A stretch of DNA of 50,765 bases from Spizellomyces punctatus DAOM BR117. Taxonomy: Eukaryota > Chytridiomycota > Chytridiomycetes > Spizellomycetales > Spizellomycetaceae. The stretch is from contig NW_015971538.1 of NCBI RefSeq assembly GCF_000182565.1, forward strand, positions 2,114,339-2,165,103, in the 5' to 3' direction. Shown one piece after another: positions 1 through 9,530 of the stretch. The notes below the pieces were generated by a model. The model ran no database searches, was not told the DNA's origin, and was given only the letters and a program-made list of their open reading frames with translations. The number at the start of each line of letters is the position of its first letter. Positions within the stretch are counted from its first letter, which is position 1. A program made the translations under genes and the position numbers.

Positions 1-380
1 ATCGTCATTTCGTGTAAATGACTGCTTTTACTTTGTCCAATATAGAGTCGGCATGTAGTCGGCATGTCGTTTGTGTTCATATTGGCAGTGCAAAGGTGCT
101 GCAAAAGATGGATAGGCTATTGTGCACCACTATGGGTTTACCATGCGATTTCTTCCATTCCCGCCTGGGCCTGGCTTCAAGGCCTCTTTCTACTCTAGCA
201 TTTTGCGGCCATGCCTTGCGACACACGGTTAGGACTTTTGGAATTGGGTAGCAGCGGACGACGACCTATGCAAGTGGATCGTGTGGGTAGCGGGAAAGCA
301 AAACTGCTGAACTTGAGCTCTTGTGCAATCTAGGTATCGACAATGTGGAGATATGCATCATGATGAGCTGACATTGCTGC
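1..380. other. Non-coding left edge, nothing recognised
   Basis: No open frame here looks like a protein. An AT-moderate stretch around 240-300 (tagcagcggacgacgac and a related phrase at 431-470) recurs imperfectly, so this is probably part of the same repeat-rich flank as the sequence to its right. Confidence 0.5.
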
Positions 381-403
381 GGTTAGGGTTAGGTTAGGGT
401 TAA
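381..403 (+). repeat. Interstitial TTAGGG-like tract
   Basis: Two TTAGGG units and one TTAGG unit lie in tandem on the plus strand. The G-rich strand points into the window rather than off its left edge, so this is not a telomere ending the sequence at position 1. It is an internal telomere-like remnant, or chance. Confidence 0.6.
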
Positions 404-553
404 ACTTGATATTAGGTACGGGTTAGGATTGAGTAGCAGCCGATGACGACTTGTGCAAGTGGATGGTGTGTAGGGGGACCATTTTCTTGTGCAATTTAAA
501 TATCGGCAATCTAGAGATATGTATCAGGATACTGCGGGGGACCTCAGAAACAA

Positions 554-597
554 GCTACCGTTGCGCCAAGGCCGGCAGGCCTTGGTGCAACGGTAGC
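554..597. repeat. Perfect hairpin built from the tRNA-Trp 5' half
   Basis: Positions 554-573 and 578-597 are reverse complements over 20 nt with one G-T wobble and a 4-nt loop (ggca). Each arm carries the ggccttgg(c/t)gcaacggtagc segment found at the 5' end of the tRNA-Trp gene at 797. An RNA copy would fold into a 20-bp stem. Confidence 0.93.
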
Positions 598-601
598 TGA
601 G

Positions 602-808
602 CAACGGTAGCAGCGGCTGGCGAGGGGACGAGTTGTTCATGCTGAGGATAGTTCATACGGGGCCTTGGCGCAACGGTAGCAGCGGCTGGCGAGGGGACGA
701 GTTGTTCATGCTGAGGATAGTTCATACGGGGCCTTGGCGCAACGGTAGCAGCGGCTGGCGAGGGGACGAGTTGTTCATGCTGAGGATAGTTCATACGGGG
801 CCTTGGCG
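602..808 (+). repeat. Three tandem 69-bp units carrying the tRNA-Trp 5' piece
   Basis: The phrase caacggtag recurs at 602, 671, 740 and 809, a period of exactly 69 bp. The three units look identical across the line-by-line comparison. Tracts 659-680 and 728-749 match nucleotides 1-22 of the tRNA gene that starts at 797, after which the units diverge into agcggctggcgagggg. Because 69 is divisible by three, long repetitive open frames run through the array on both strands; these are artefacts of the repeat. Each unit keeps an A-box-like Pol III element (tggcgcaacgg) but no B box. Confidence 0.96.
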
Positions 809-868
809 CAACGGTAGCGCGTCTGACTCCAGATCAGAAGGTTACGTGTTCGAATCACGTAGGCCTCA
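797..868 (+). tRNA. trnW(CCA): tRNA-Trp (anticodon CCA), intronless
   Basis: The cloverleaf closes completely. Acceptor strands are ggggcct and aggcctc (one G-U). Positions 8-9 are tg. The D stem is gcgc/gcgc with loop aacggta. The anticodon stem is tctga/tcaga with loop ctccaga, giving anticodon CCA. The variable loop is aggtt, the T arm is acgtg-ttcgaat-cacgt, and the discriminator is A. A TTTT run at 890-893 can serve as the Pol III terminator. The 5' third of the gene is copied in the tandem repeats immediately upstream. Confidence 0.95.
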
Positions 869-939
869 TAATCGTATCTTGCGCTTTACTTTTGCCTGTT
901 TTATGGGGTGACTACAGAGATGGCCATCCATTACCGTAT

Positions 940-1200
940 TTTTCTTCCTTGTGGGAGACAAAGTAAACGACACCAAAAGACGAAAAAGCCTTTTTGAAAG
1001 CCCGGACATGGTCAACATGGATGACTGCCATCGACTAAAGAGACCTCAACTGCCTGACACTATGGTATTTTTCTTCGTTTAGGAGACGAAACCAAAAAGC
1101 CAAAGGCCATTCTCGCAGAGTCTGGACAAGGTAAACTAGTATGACGGCACTGGACTGGTCAACATGTATGACTGCCGTCATACATGTTTACCATGTCCAG
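940..1200. repeat. Degenerate tandem duplication ending in an inverted repeat
   Basis: Two diverged copies of a unit of about 115 bp (…tttttcttc…gagac…aaaa…ggacaaggtaaac…tatgac) lie at roughly 940-1050 and 1065-1165. At 1150-1199 the sequence becomes an imperfect palindrome: tggactggtcaacatg pairs with catgtttaccatgtcca around a short centre. No coding capacity was seen. Confidence 0.7.
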
Positions 1201-1637
1201 ACTGAGACGCATATTCCTTGTGAATGCAAGTCGCAGTGCCAGCGGCGTTTAATTTGCATCCTGCGTTAGCTTTGGATGGATTTCGGGAATTGGACTGTTG
1301 CGTGATGGTGTTTGGGCAGGTTCTCTTCATATTCGGCAAAGCGCACATTCAGCATCAACCGAAACTCTTTCTCAATGAAGCCTCTCTTTTTCTCTTTCGA
1401 TTTCTTTGGTCTTTACGTCAGATGACAGCCGTGCTGAACCCTAGTATAGACGTATGCACCCGAAACAAGCACAGCAGTGGTTTGATGTTGAATTGTACAT
1501 AGTTGCTTGTTATCTAGAAAAGCGCTACCATACACATATTAAAATAGTTCTCCTGAAACAGCCGCTTCTGCCTGGATGTTGGGTGCTCTATTTATGCCAC
1601 CAATTTCCACCTGTAATTCCGATGCGACCTGTGAATA

Positions 1638-1833
1638 CATTGCTACGAGTTGTAGGGCTCATCCCGGAAGGTAAAGCATCGCCTTGCGGACTAGATCTTG
1701 ACAATTGGTTCATCAAACGTAGTCTAGCACACTAGCAATGTATTCAATTACATTGCTACGAGTTGTAGGGCTCATCCCGGAAGGATAAAGCATCGCTTTG
1801 CCGACTAGATCTTGACAATTGTTCGTTGAACGT
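1638..1833 (+). repeat. 83-bp direct repeat (two copies)
   Basis: Copies at 1638-1720 and 1751-1833 begin cattgctacgagttgtaggg and end in aacgt. They differ by a few substitutions and small indels and are separated by 30 bp. They lie in non-coding flank. Confidence 0.9.
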
Positions 1834-1854
1834 TTTTTAGAGCAATCATAATGC

Positions 1855-4170
1855 CCCATCCATTAACATTGCCGATTTGCAAACGGGTTGAAAACGGTCG
1901 AGCGAGCTCCCTGGAAACGATGCACCCTACTGCAACTGTTCTCTAAACGTGTCTGGAAGCAACCAAAAGTGTCACATCCACTTTCCCCACAACATTGATT
2001 TTAACATTCCCAATTTACAACAGACGGGTCCAAACGGTGGAACGAGTTCCCTGGAAACGATGATGGCCCTAGGTATTGATATTGGTTACAAACACTATGA
2101 CCAGCAATCGCCGTCGATAACATCTCTTTCCACTAAACATTAATCGCAGTTTTTAACAGTCATGGTAAGCAGCCGCATACGTCACTTGTGCTTGTATTGC
2201 CCTGTAGACTTGAGTTTAAACGGGGGCTAAAGCAAATCATAATGGGCCATCCGTTTGCCCCAAGACTAGACAGAATTGCTGCGTCCTGCAATTTGCAAAA
2301 CGGACTTCCCTTTCCACTAGTGGATGAGCACCTGGACTTTACTCCCACTAAGGCATCAGCGCCATGTTTTCTCATGGCCACACTTCCACTAAAGCATCAG
2401 CACATCATTTTCTCATTGGGGACTTGCAAACAGACCGCTCAAGTAGAGGATGAGCTACCTTTTCATTTCACAATGGGGATTTGCAAACGGACCTTCAATC
2501 TCCGTCAGCGTATCAGCACCGTTTTTTTGTCAAATTGGGCACACCTCCGCTACAGCATCAGTCCCTTCTTTTCACAATCCAAACAGACAGTTCAACTAGA
2601 GGATCAGTATTTCCTGTTCTTTTGCCAATTTGCAGAATGTACTGCAATGCACAGCCCGAAGTATTCGGCGGAGCACGGGACAGAGCAGGAACCATCTTCA
2701 ATTTGCACTTTTTCGGCCAGGCCATCGTACAGTGCGTATACACACCCTGAACGCTGGATAACCACCTTCAATTGCACCGCGACCGGAGCATGGTACAGCG
2801 CTGATACGGATGCTGAGAGGTACGTTGGAAAAGTTGACTATTGGCGGCCTTTTAGAACCACGTTCCATTATGCCACAGTGGAGAGTCCAAGCAAAAGAGT
2901 CAGAGGAGCGATTTTATGAAGTCAGACATTAGTTTGTTGTTAGGCTTTAGCATATACCGCTTTGGTAGGTTTTAGCATATACCGCTTCGGAACGGTTGCA
3001 GCCCACCCGCCAGTGCAGTACCTAGAGTACAACCGAGTTGGACCGAAACCCCGAAAAGCTCGCTCATCAGTGTCAGTGACAATGTCACCAATGGGCACCC
3101 TTTTCTGGCACACTGCAACTGAGATTGCAGCAATATAATTAACGTGACTGAAAAGGGGTGTGTGGTGAGTTTTTTAGAGTTAGAGTTGAGGTTTAGGGTT
3201 GGGGTTTGGTTTAGAGTAAGGTTTGGCGTTCGTGTTCGGTTTTACGGTTTGGGTTTAGGGTTGGGGGGAGTGACTACATGCATTTAACTGAGATTTTTAA
3301 GGGTTACGATAGGGGGACTGTGGATGTTTAATCCACGGAAGTTTGAGGCAATAACGGGTCTGTGATGCCCTTAGATGTTCTCTAAGGTAATCTACATATT
3401 GGGGTGCCCTGTGCTTAAACGGTGTAAGAGTGGTACTTTGTGTCAATGTATTTCACCAGACAAGCAGTCTGGCTCATCATCAAAAGGAAAACTTTAATGA
3501 AAGAACTTGTTCCTCCCAAAAGCGCCGACCGAGAAAACCCTCGCCGGAACCATTGGAGGAACTCTCAGATGAACCGTTCGAGGGTCCAACAGAGGGTCCA
3601 TCCATTCCAGCAAAGATCATACGGATTGAAGGACCCACTGGAGGAACTATACTTTCTAGCAGCATGTTTGATAAATTCAATCATATGGTCTGGTGAGGTG
3701 TATTCAGCAGGTGTGGAGAGACAAGAAACGTTCTAGATAGGTTTAAAGCAGATGCATACCCTGCACGTCGAATCTAGGATATGGGTGATGCTATGGGTCA
3801 ATTCCCTTGTAAATGTGTCGCATATAATGTACTAGGTGCAATACCACTTACTGCTCAACTTGACTGGTGAATTCCCATCGACTCATGTTAGGCATCTAAT
3901 ACGAACTGGGCCATGACTCCCTGCCAGTACTGTACCGCCATTTGAACAGATAGTCCAACGAATCAAGTTACCCTCACCCCGCAAGTATAGATTTCTTGTT
4001 GCGCCAGATGGTCATTCTTTTTTATCCACATTGCCAATTTGCAAGCGCACAGGCCAAGAATCATTTGGGCTCACCTCGTAAGGCCTAGATATCTCTTTCC
4101 CCGCAGGTGTTGTAAACAGGTGGTTCAACTTGCGGACAGGCCAACGATCAGTTGGGCCCAACCAGCAAAA
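1855..4170. repeat. Degenerate satellite-like repeats (ATTTGCAAACGGAC family)
   Basis: A loose consensus of the form ccaatttgcaaacggac, often followed by ctggaaacgatg or by a caac-tagaggat phrase, recurs near 1871, 2013, 2290, 2425, 2478, 2580, 2625 and 4035, with a further example near 4848. Spacing varies from about 55 to 150 bp. A second degenerate TTAGGG-like, G-rich tract occupies about 3171-3271. Open frames at 3430-3736 are short, and no confident gene was seen. Confidence 0.6.
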
Positions 4171-5290
4171 GTTGGATCATCGGTGTGTGCCAGACCTGGG
4201 TGTTGCATGTGTTTCTTCAAACATCCAAGAAAATGTTCATGTCGACCAGACATGAACCCTTGATATTTCCTAGTAGTGTCTACAAGATCGGCGTTGATCC
4301 AATCAATGTCTTGGACAGCGTCAAGTGCAGTCCCTGCGAGCAACTTCATCCATCGTGCTTCAAAAGGGTCGGAAGTGAACTCTTCAGTCGATAGACGGTG
4401 CAGTCTATAGACCGTGCGAAAATCGCACGCATTGAAACGACCCATCTCGTGGGATCGGCTAACCATGTTCAACAGCTGTTCACATGGACCCTTTCTTTAT
4501 TTTGTCTGCAAAGTTCTCATTTGAATATGTCCTACAACCACCAAGATCTGCACGAGAGGCAGTTCCCCCAAGACTTGGGTTCAAAGCTTTATCACAAATC
4601 TCCACGCCCTCTGATTCAAACAGTCGCTAACAGTGAGTTCGGGCAAAACTGCATTCAACATGCGTTGAAAGGGTTGAGGATTGGTAGTGAGTTCTTCTAT
4701 CCTGGAGTCCTGCGGTCATGCTTATGCTCTTCCTTCCAGTCCGACCTGGTTTCGCATCATTGAATTGACAGTCCGTGAAGGGACTGGGACTTGGCCCATA
4801 CTTGGTTGGGCTTCGCTTCAGCAACACATCTTGTCATCAAAACTGTCAGCTTGCAAACAGACGGCCAGCTAATCACAGCGCTCATCTTTTGTGCAGAAAA
4901 CAACTTGGCAGCAGACCGTGTCAATGTCTCCAAATACGTGTTGCCCCAACAAGTGCATGAATGACTTGAACGCCTCATCCATCGTCATTGCAAGGCGGGA
5001 CAACCAGGACCACTTTGAGCTGTGATAATTAAACTCTTTCGATAGGCTCCAAGTTGGCAGCCGATACATTGACACGCAGCCGAGTGTCACTGTCAGTCAG
5101 TAAAAAGGTCAGCGTGGACGTTTATTTTGCCAAAGGTTTTGGGAGGGCATCACATGCCTCGGTTGGTCTGTCCTTTCTCAGTCAAATTGTTTTGCACCTC
5201 GCAGAAAGGAAATCGCTGGATCTCGTTTACACATCATTCAGACGTTTCAAGCCGATGCTCATCTTTGAGTTGGTATCATGCATGCTGCTT
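4125..5290 (-). pseudogene. Decayed coding segments of unknown identity
   Basis: Read on the minus strand, several stretches have protein-like composition but are broken by stops and frame changes. One covers about 4125-4472 (115 codons, with a tryptophan-rich DPFEARWMKLLAGTALDAV phrase). Another covers about 4870-5045 (YHSSKWSWLSRLAMTMDEAF). A third, about 5045-5280, continues the previous one in another frame with three in-frame stops. No family was recognised. This may be one old gene or element remnant, or unrelated chance frames. The stretch 5290-6018 to its right shows nothing further. Confidence 0.3.
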
Positions 5291-6018
5291 TTAAGTAGTG
5301 ATAAAGGTAGTCGCTTCCACGACGCTTCTAATGTAGGAGCTGTTTCCATGATGCTTCTAACCTAGGATAGGGCGATCGCTGATTTAGAAAACGCCCTTGC
5401 TTGTCCATGAGGTGAATCTCTACCACTTTTTTAGACAACAGAGAAACAGACTTGCATAATAACGCAAACCTGCAATAACTTGGTTGATGAAATGGCATTC
5501 GGTGCCAAGGAGCGGAGCTGGCACGCAGCCGGTGACATCCAGTAATCAAGTAATCAGTAAAGAACGAGATCGAAGCATGCCTCTGTTGATCATCATTTGG
5601 TTCTCTGGCAGGAGTCAATTGTAATAGACTCTTGCCTACGCCTGACTCTGCTCAAGAAGCCTTCTTCAAGAAATTTGGCCAACATGTGTCGCACGTCGGA
5701 TGCAATGAACGTTGATTTTTTCACCGTTTGTTTTGGGAATAGTTGGAAAGTCTCTTGAGAGAAAAGAGGGATAATGGTATTTCCACAAAAAATTGCTCTT
5801 TGGGGCAACAAGCCCTGTCATCTGCCTCACCTAATGAACAAACAGACAGGTATAGATTCGTACAATTGTCATTCACAAAATTCCCACGCAAATGTAGAGC
5901 GCCTGGGCTGCAGATCAAGTATGTTACAGCAGCAAAAAAACTGACAAGAATATAATGCATGCTCTGATATCGCAAATAACAAGCTTGGCTGCACATCATT
6001 CTGCGTTCCGCAGTGTTT

Positions 6019-6386
6019 CTACGTTTGCCCGCATGTACATGTGTCCTTGCAGTCACATCCTCTCCCAGTTCCGTTGCAACTGCAAGCCTAATTACAAAAT
6101 ACAATGGACGTGAGCAACAGGCGGTCGGAAATCGGTGAGCTGTGCGCAAGGATACGAACCTCATCATGTACAGTGTGGTGAAGCCTGTCCTCTGCCTCCT
6201 TAGATGTATATGCGGCAGGCTTGTGCCCAGGTGCAGAGCAGCTGCATGCCCTTCCGGTGGGTGAGCACGGGCACTCTGCGTCTCCCTCTGATATGCTCGT
6301 GGTTAATGAACCGATCACCGCCAAAACTCAAAGCGAGTTCACTTACTTGTGCAAGGGCAGCTGTGTTGAGGTTGCGTGTCGGCCAT
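6019..6386 (-). CDS. Small metallothionein-like protein (3 exons)
   Basis: Exons 6386-6347, 6287-6160 and 6087-6019 join in frame to 78 residues. All 12 cysteines lie in six CxC pairs at residues 10/12, 19/21, 28/30, 58/60, 67/69 and 73/75, in two clusters of six separated by a 27-residue linker with several histidines. That is the pattern of metallothioneins, small cytosolic proteins that bind Zn, Cu or Cd through thiolates. Intron 1 (59 nt) has a strong GTAAGT donor. Intron 2 (72 nt) has a weaker GTTCGT donor and a TTAG acceptor. TATAAAAG lies on the same strand at 6487-6480, about 95 bp before the ATG. No close family match is recalled, so the call rests on cysteine spacing. A misread second intron would remove the C-terminal cluster. 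Confidence 0.68.
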
Positions 6387-6540
6387 TCTGTTCTGGTACT
6401 ATCTTTTGAGAGTGCTTTGGAAAGGTTGCTTTGAAAAAACGGGCCAGAAAGCGTACGGGGTGACAATTGGGCTTTATAGCTTTTATATCCTAGTTGTGAT
6501 GATGTCACGTCTATAAAAGGGCTCGTCATAAAGTGTGGGG

Positions 6541-6690
6541 AAATCACGTGTTTCTGTTGACGTAAAAGGCGGAATTAACTCTGATCAGTTGCTGTCGTCG
6601 TCGACCTTTGCTGGACTTTCCATCCAGCTCAGCGTTCAAATCCTATGATTCTTATAGATGGCCACAGAGCGTGGACTTGCTCAGCACTGG
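6541..6690. repeat. Copy A of a duplicated non-coding segment
   Basis: Resembles 10355-10530. Shared are tttctgttg(a/g)cgtaaaa, a 22-bp identical block starting ttgctgtcgtcgtcgacc (6589-6610 and 10422-10443), cagc-cagc(g)ttc-aaa and gacttgctca. Copy A lies just upstream of the metallothionein-like gene, so the duplication may have carried promoter sequence. Neither copy encodes a recognisable protein. Confidence 0.65.
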
Positions 6691-7080
6691 TTTACTGATA
6701 TGTATTTGACTAGCATTTAGTATGCCAAGCCATTTAGATTCCAGTCAAACTGCAAGTAGGCCGACGTGGGGTTGTTGGTCCCACATGAACCAGACGCTAA
6801 TGGACATGAACTGTCAACCAGATCTTCCACGTCGCAACGCTAGGCTTTTTCGACAATGCAAACACAGACATGACACAATCAAAGACTGACAAAGACTTCT
6901 ACCACTTAAGTCTACAGTGTACCCGTATTTGTGTTTTACACCACTCATCGCACGTTGCTGAGCAATCATAGAAACCGCAGTATAAAAAGAAGAGTTTTGC
7001 CATAGAAAACGTTGTTATATGTACTGAAAACGCAGCAGACGCAACACAATTGTCTCTAGTCGTTTACGACCCCGTCTGTA

Positions 7081-7648
7081 ATGGACCGTGCTCGATGGCC
7101 CCGGAACCGCATTCAGCTCTCGCGCGAGCCTCCTCCCCCACATCTACAGTTAGCCACGATAGCCGCACACAGTACCTCCTCATCCCCAACGAACGGGCGA
7201 AGGGTCCATCTCAGATACAAGCTCAGACAAGAGTTTGCTCTTACTGGTATGTCAGGTATCAAGCTCACTCCAATCCTCGCAATCCTCGCAAATTTGTTAG
7301 AAGAGCTCGGTCTCGAGCTCTTTAGAGAGCTCTACCCTGAGGGATGGGAATATAGCGGTGGTTTTGAAGGAATATGATAAGCATCATTGGCTGGGATTTT
7401 TAGAGCATTATATTCGTCTTGGAGAGAGCTCGGGGGCAGCGGGGGACGGATCTTCGGTGGAAGTAGGGGGAGGATGTGAGAGCATACGGAACTCATTAGT
7501 ATCATTGGGATCTGAGGCTTTTGTTCAATGGGCTGACTGGGAAGAGTCTGGAGAAAATGCGTTCCTGGTTACTCTTCCTCCTCTGTTCTCGTCGATTCCT
7601 CTCCCCATTTACTTGCTTTTGAAGATCTTGACCTTGCGGCGGTACTGA
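7081..7648 (+). CDS. Hypothetical protein, frame broken or spliced near 7350
   Basis: A plausible start ATG at 7081 has TATAAAAAG about 100 bp upstream (near 6981). The frame gives 98 codons, including a helical, leucine-rich stretch (about residues 55-85), and stops at 7377. The next frame is open from before 7358 to 7648 and begins with an equally protein-like KEYDKHHWLGFLEHYIRLGE. The two could be joined by a single-base frameshift near 7340-7355, or by a 46-nt intron from GTGGTTTTG to TTTTTAG followed by AGCATTAT. No family was recognised, so a pseudogene is possible. Confidence 0.35.
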
Positions 7649-7983
7649 TGACGGTGGTTTTGCCTGTGGCTGGTGGTCCTTGGACGTAAATAAACAAAGT
7701 GGGGAGTTTGTGCTTTGGAGCAAAAATCATTCGAACGGTGTGGCCTTGGGCATTGTTTAGTCCAAAAAAAGTTGACTCCTGCAAGATCGTTTTCTTCTTC
7801 CCCAATTGGAATGTATACTTCTGGACCGTCAATCCTTGTCTGATCAGGCTTCTGAATCGTTTTTGGCTCCTGATGAACGTCGGGCTTGTACATGTCCAGC
7901 TGCGTTGTGTAGAGGAGTGTTAGCAGCGACAACAGTGTTTCGATAAAGACGCTGCAAAGAAGGATCTCATTCTCGTTAAGCAA
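7569..7983 (-). pseudogene. P-loop-bearing fragment, frameshifted
   Basis: On the minus strand an 87-codon frame (7832-7569) contains GPPATGKT, a Walker A-type motif, preceded by a beta-strand-like LPTLFIYVQ. A second frame (7983 down to about 7760) supplies an N-terminal part with DGPEVYIPIGEEENDLAG and then shifts. The two look like halves of one coding sequence interrupted near 7770. It overlaps the plus-strand hypothetical at 7081-7648, so at most one of the two is likely to be real. No Walker B or other NTPase motif was seen, and a chance P-loop cannot be excluded. Confidence 0.25.
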
Positions 7984-8640
7984 CCCGTAGACCTTCCAGC
8001 TTGTGGGTTGGCGTAATATTTCCTAGAGAAGCCCATATTATAAACAAAAAAAGGTGGAACCAGTGCTTTTTGTGATGCCTTGTCTGTCAGCAAGGGAGTA
8101 AAAGGCAGTCATGGTCGTTGTCATATGATCGTGAGGGACGAGTTGTGCGTGCAGCTCCCGTCACCCAGGGCCCCCACCGTGGGTGGATTGTCTCGGGTAA
8201 TGCGCTTCACCATTAGCGGGATTAGGTCTTTTCCTTCTCAATGTGGCACTTCCAACGAAGGCAACACCAGCGCGGGATGGCCTAAAAGTCAAGCAGGGTG
8301 TCTACGCGCTCCAGGGCATATTCCAGGTTGGGCTTGGAACTTGGCCATCATTACCTCCCTCGCGCTCGGCAAGCCAAGTTGATGACCCCAACGGCCGGGT
8401 CCTTGGTCTATCACTAGGCCCGCTTCTCCTGTGCGCTTGTACCTGTGCACCTCTCGTAGAACTACTTTTACCTGAGGCGCGCCTCGTCACTCTTCTCTTC
8501 TCCGTGGACCACCGTGAGGTGTCGATGCGGCCTGCATCTACGCCGGCAACGCGATGTTTAGTCCTCGTCGAAGGCGTACATCCCCAACTTTGACCTGCAC
8601 GGGTCACTCGCGCCGGACCCGGCGACGAGGGCTTATCTCG
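7984..8640. other. Non-coding or heavily decayed, nothing recognised
   Basis: GC content rises to the right of about 8080. Long open frames on both strands here have arginine/proline/serine-rich compositions typical of GC-driven chance frames. No domain, tRNA or clear repeat was seen. Confidence 0.4.
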
Positions 8641-8779
8641 ACCTTGGATGTTCAGGTCCACCAATGGTCGGCGACGTAGGCGTGCTTTATCGTGCGTTGT
8701 GTAGTTGTGCGGAGGAGGCAGCCCAGTCAAATCTGTCGGCTGAAAGTGGGTCTCTATAATTTGGTCTCGGGGCAGTTCT

Positions 8780-9530
8780 AAACACTAAGGAGGTCGTAGA
8801 AGGCGTCCGTGTCGTAGTGGCTGTACTTTGGCTGAGCCAGCATGTGGGACAGCATAGTGAACGCCCTAACCTCGTTCTCATGTGCTCTGATGAAGCAGAG
8901 GAGCCGCCATAGTAGCACCTAGTAGACACACCCACCAACGAGCCCTTTTCGGTTGAGTCCTCGTCGTCTTCCGCTTGGAACCGCCTCCTTTGCTGAGCAT
9001 CGTGTGCGAACGCCAGGCGGAGGAGCGACTTGCCGTACCGGGGCGGATTGAGGTTCCGCCTTGAGAAAGTGGTTGCACAATGCTCTGCAGTAGCAGCTTG
9101 ACGATTCACCATTTCCGAAGATGCGTCTCACGGATGTCGCGACGTGGTTTGGGCAGTTGCCTACACAGACACGGGTGGCGAGCGACATACACTGAGCGAG
9201 GCACGAGGCGGCAGTCCATGGCATGTTTTCTGGGCAGTGAGGGGCGTAGAGTATGTCCCGGACCGCGTTGACGATGACATCGCTGACCCATTTGGCTCCA
9301 GGGACTTCGATTCGATAGTTACGGCGGTGAAGAACTGGCGAAGCACGCTGGAGTTGTCCCTCGAAATTGTTGCGTTGGTCTCCGACGAGGTTATGCGCAG
9401 CGTGCGCTCGCACGTAATGCTGGTCATGCGTCGAACGTTGTTCTCCAGCTGAGGACGGAGCTCGGGCCGCCTCAGGAACTTGGTGAGGCCCATCCTGACA
9501 GTTCGCGAGATATAGCCATGGCTTGTCCCA
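8780..9530 (-). pseudogene. GC-rich decayed coding region, unknown family
   Basis: The minus strand shows protein-like pieces in changing frames. One is at about 9505-9300 (GLTKFLRRPELRPQLENNVR and onward), another at 9310-9215 (PGAKWVSDVIVNAVRDILY), and a third at 8912-8780 (CFIRAHENEVRAFTMLSHML followed by LAQPKYSHYDTD and a stop). At least two frame changes and one stop separate them. The composition differs from the flanks. An old transposable-element ORF is one possibility, but no transposase, integrase or polymerase motif was identified. Confidence 0.3.

Noticed and set aside
381-403. Chromosome-end telomere
   Set aside because: Only about three units, and the G-rich strand is oriented into the window rather than off the left edge.
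602-808. CRISPR-like array
   Set aside because: The repeats are contiguous, with no variable spacers, in a eukaryotic sequence.
555-911. Repetitive open frames on both strands (MNYPQHEQL… and MFMLRIVHTG…-type repeats)
   Set aside because: They arise because the 69-bp tandem unit is divisible by three; they run into the tRNA gene and have no start context or domain.
5721-6167. 148-codon minus-strand frame
   Set aside because: It overlaps exon 3 of the metallothionein-like gene in another frame and has no family features.
6600-6660. A tRNA-like fold (CTGGA-ctttcca-TCCAG with GTTCAAATC downstream)
   Set aside because: The T stem and acceptor stem do not pair, and the duplicated copy at 10.4 kb does not keep the fold.
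8302-8730. 142-codon minus-strand Arg/Pro/Ser-rich frame
   Set aside because: Composition is that of a GC-rich chance frame; no start context, domain or splice support.
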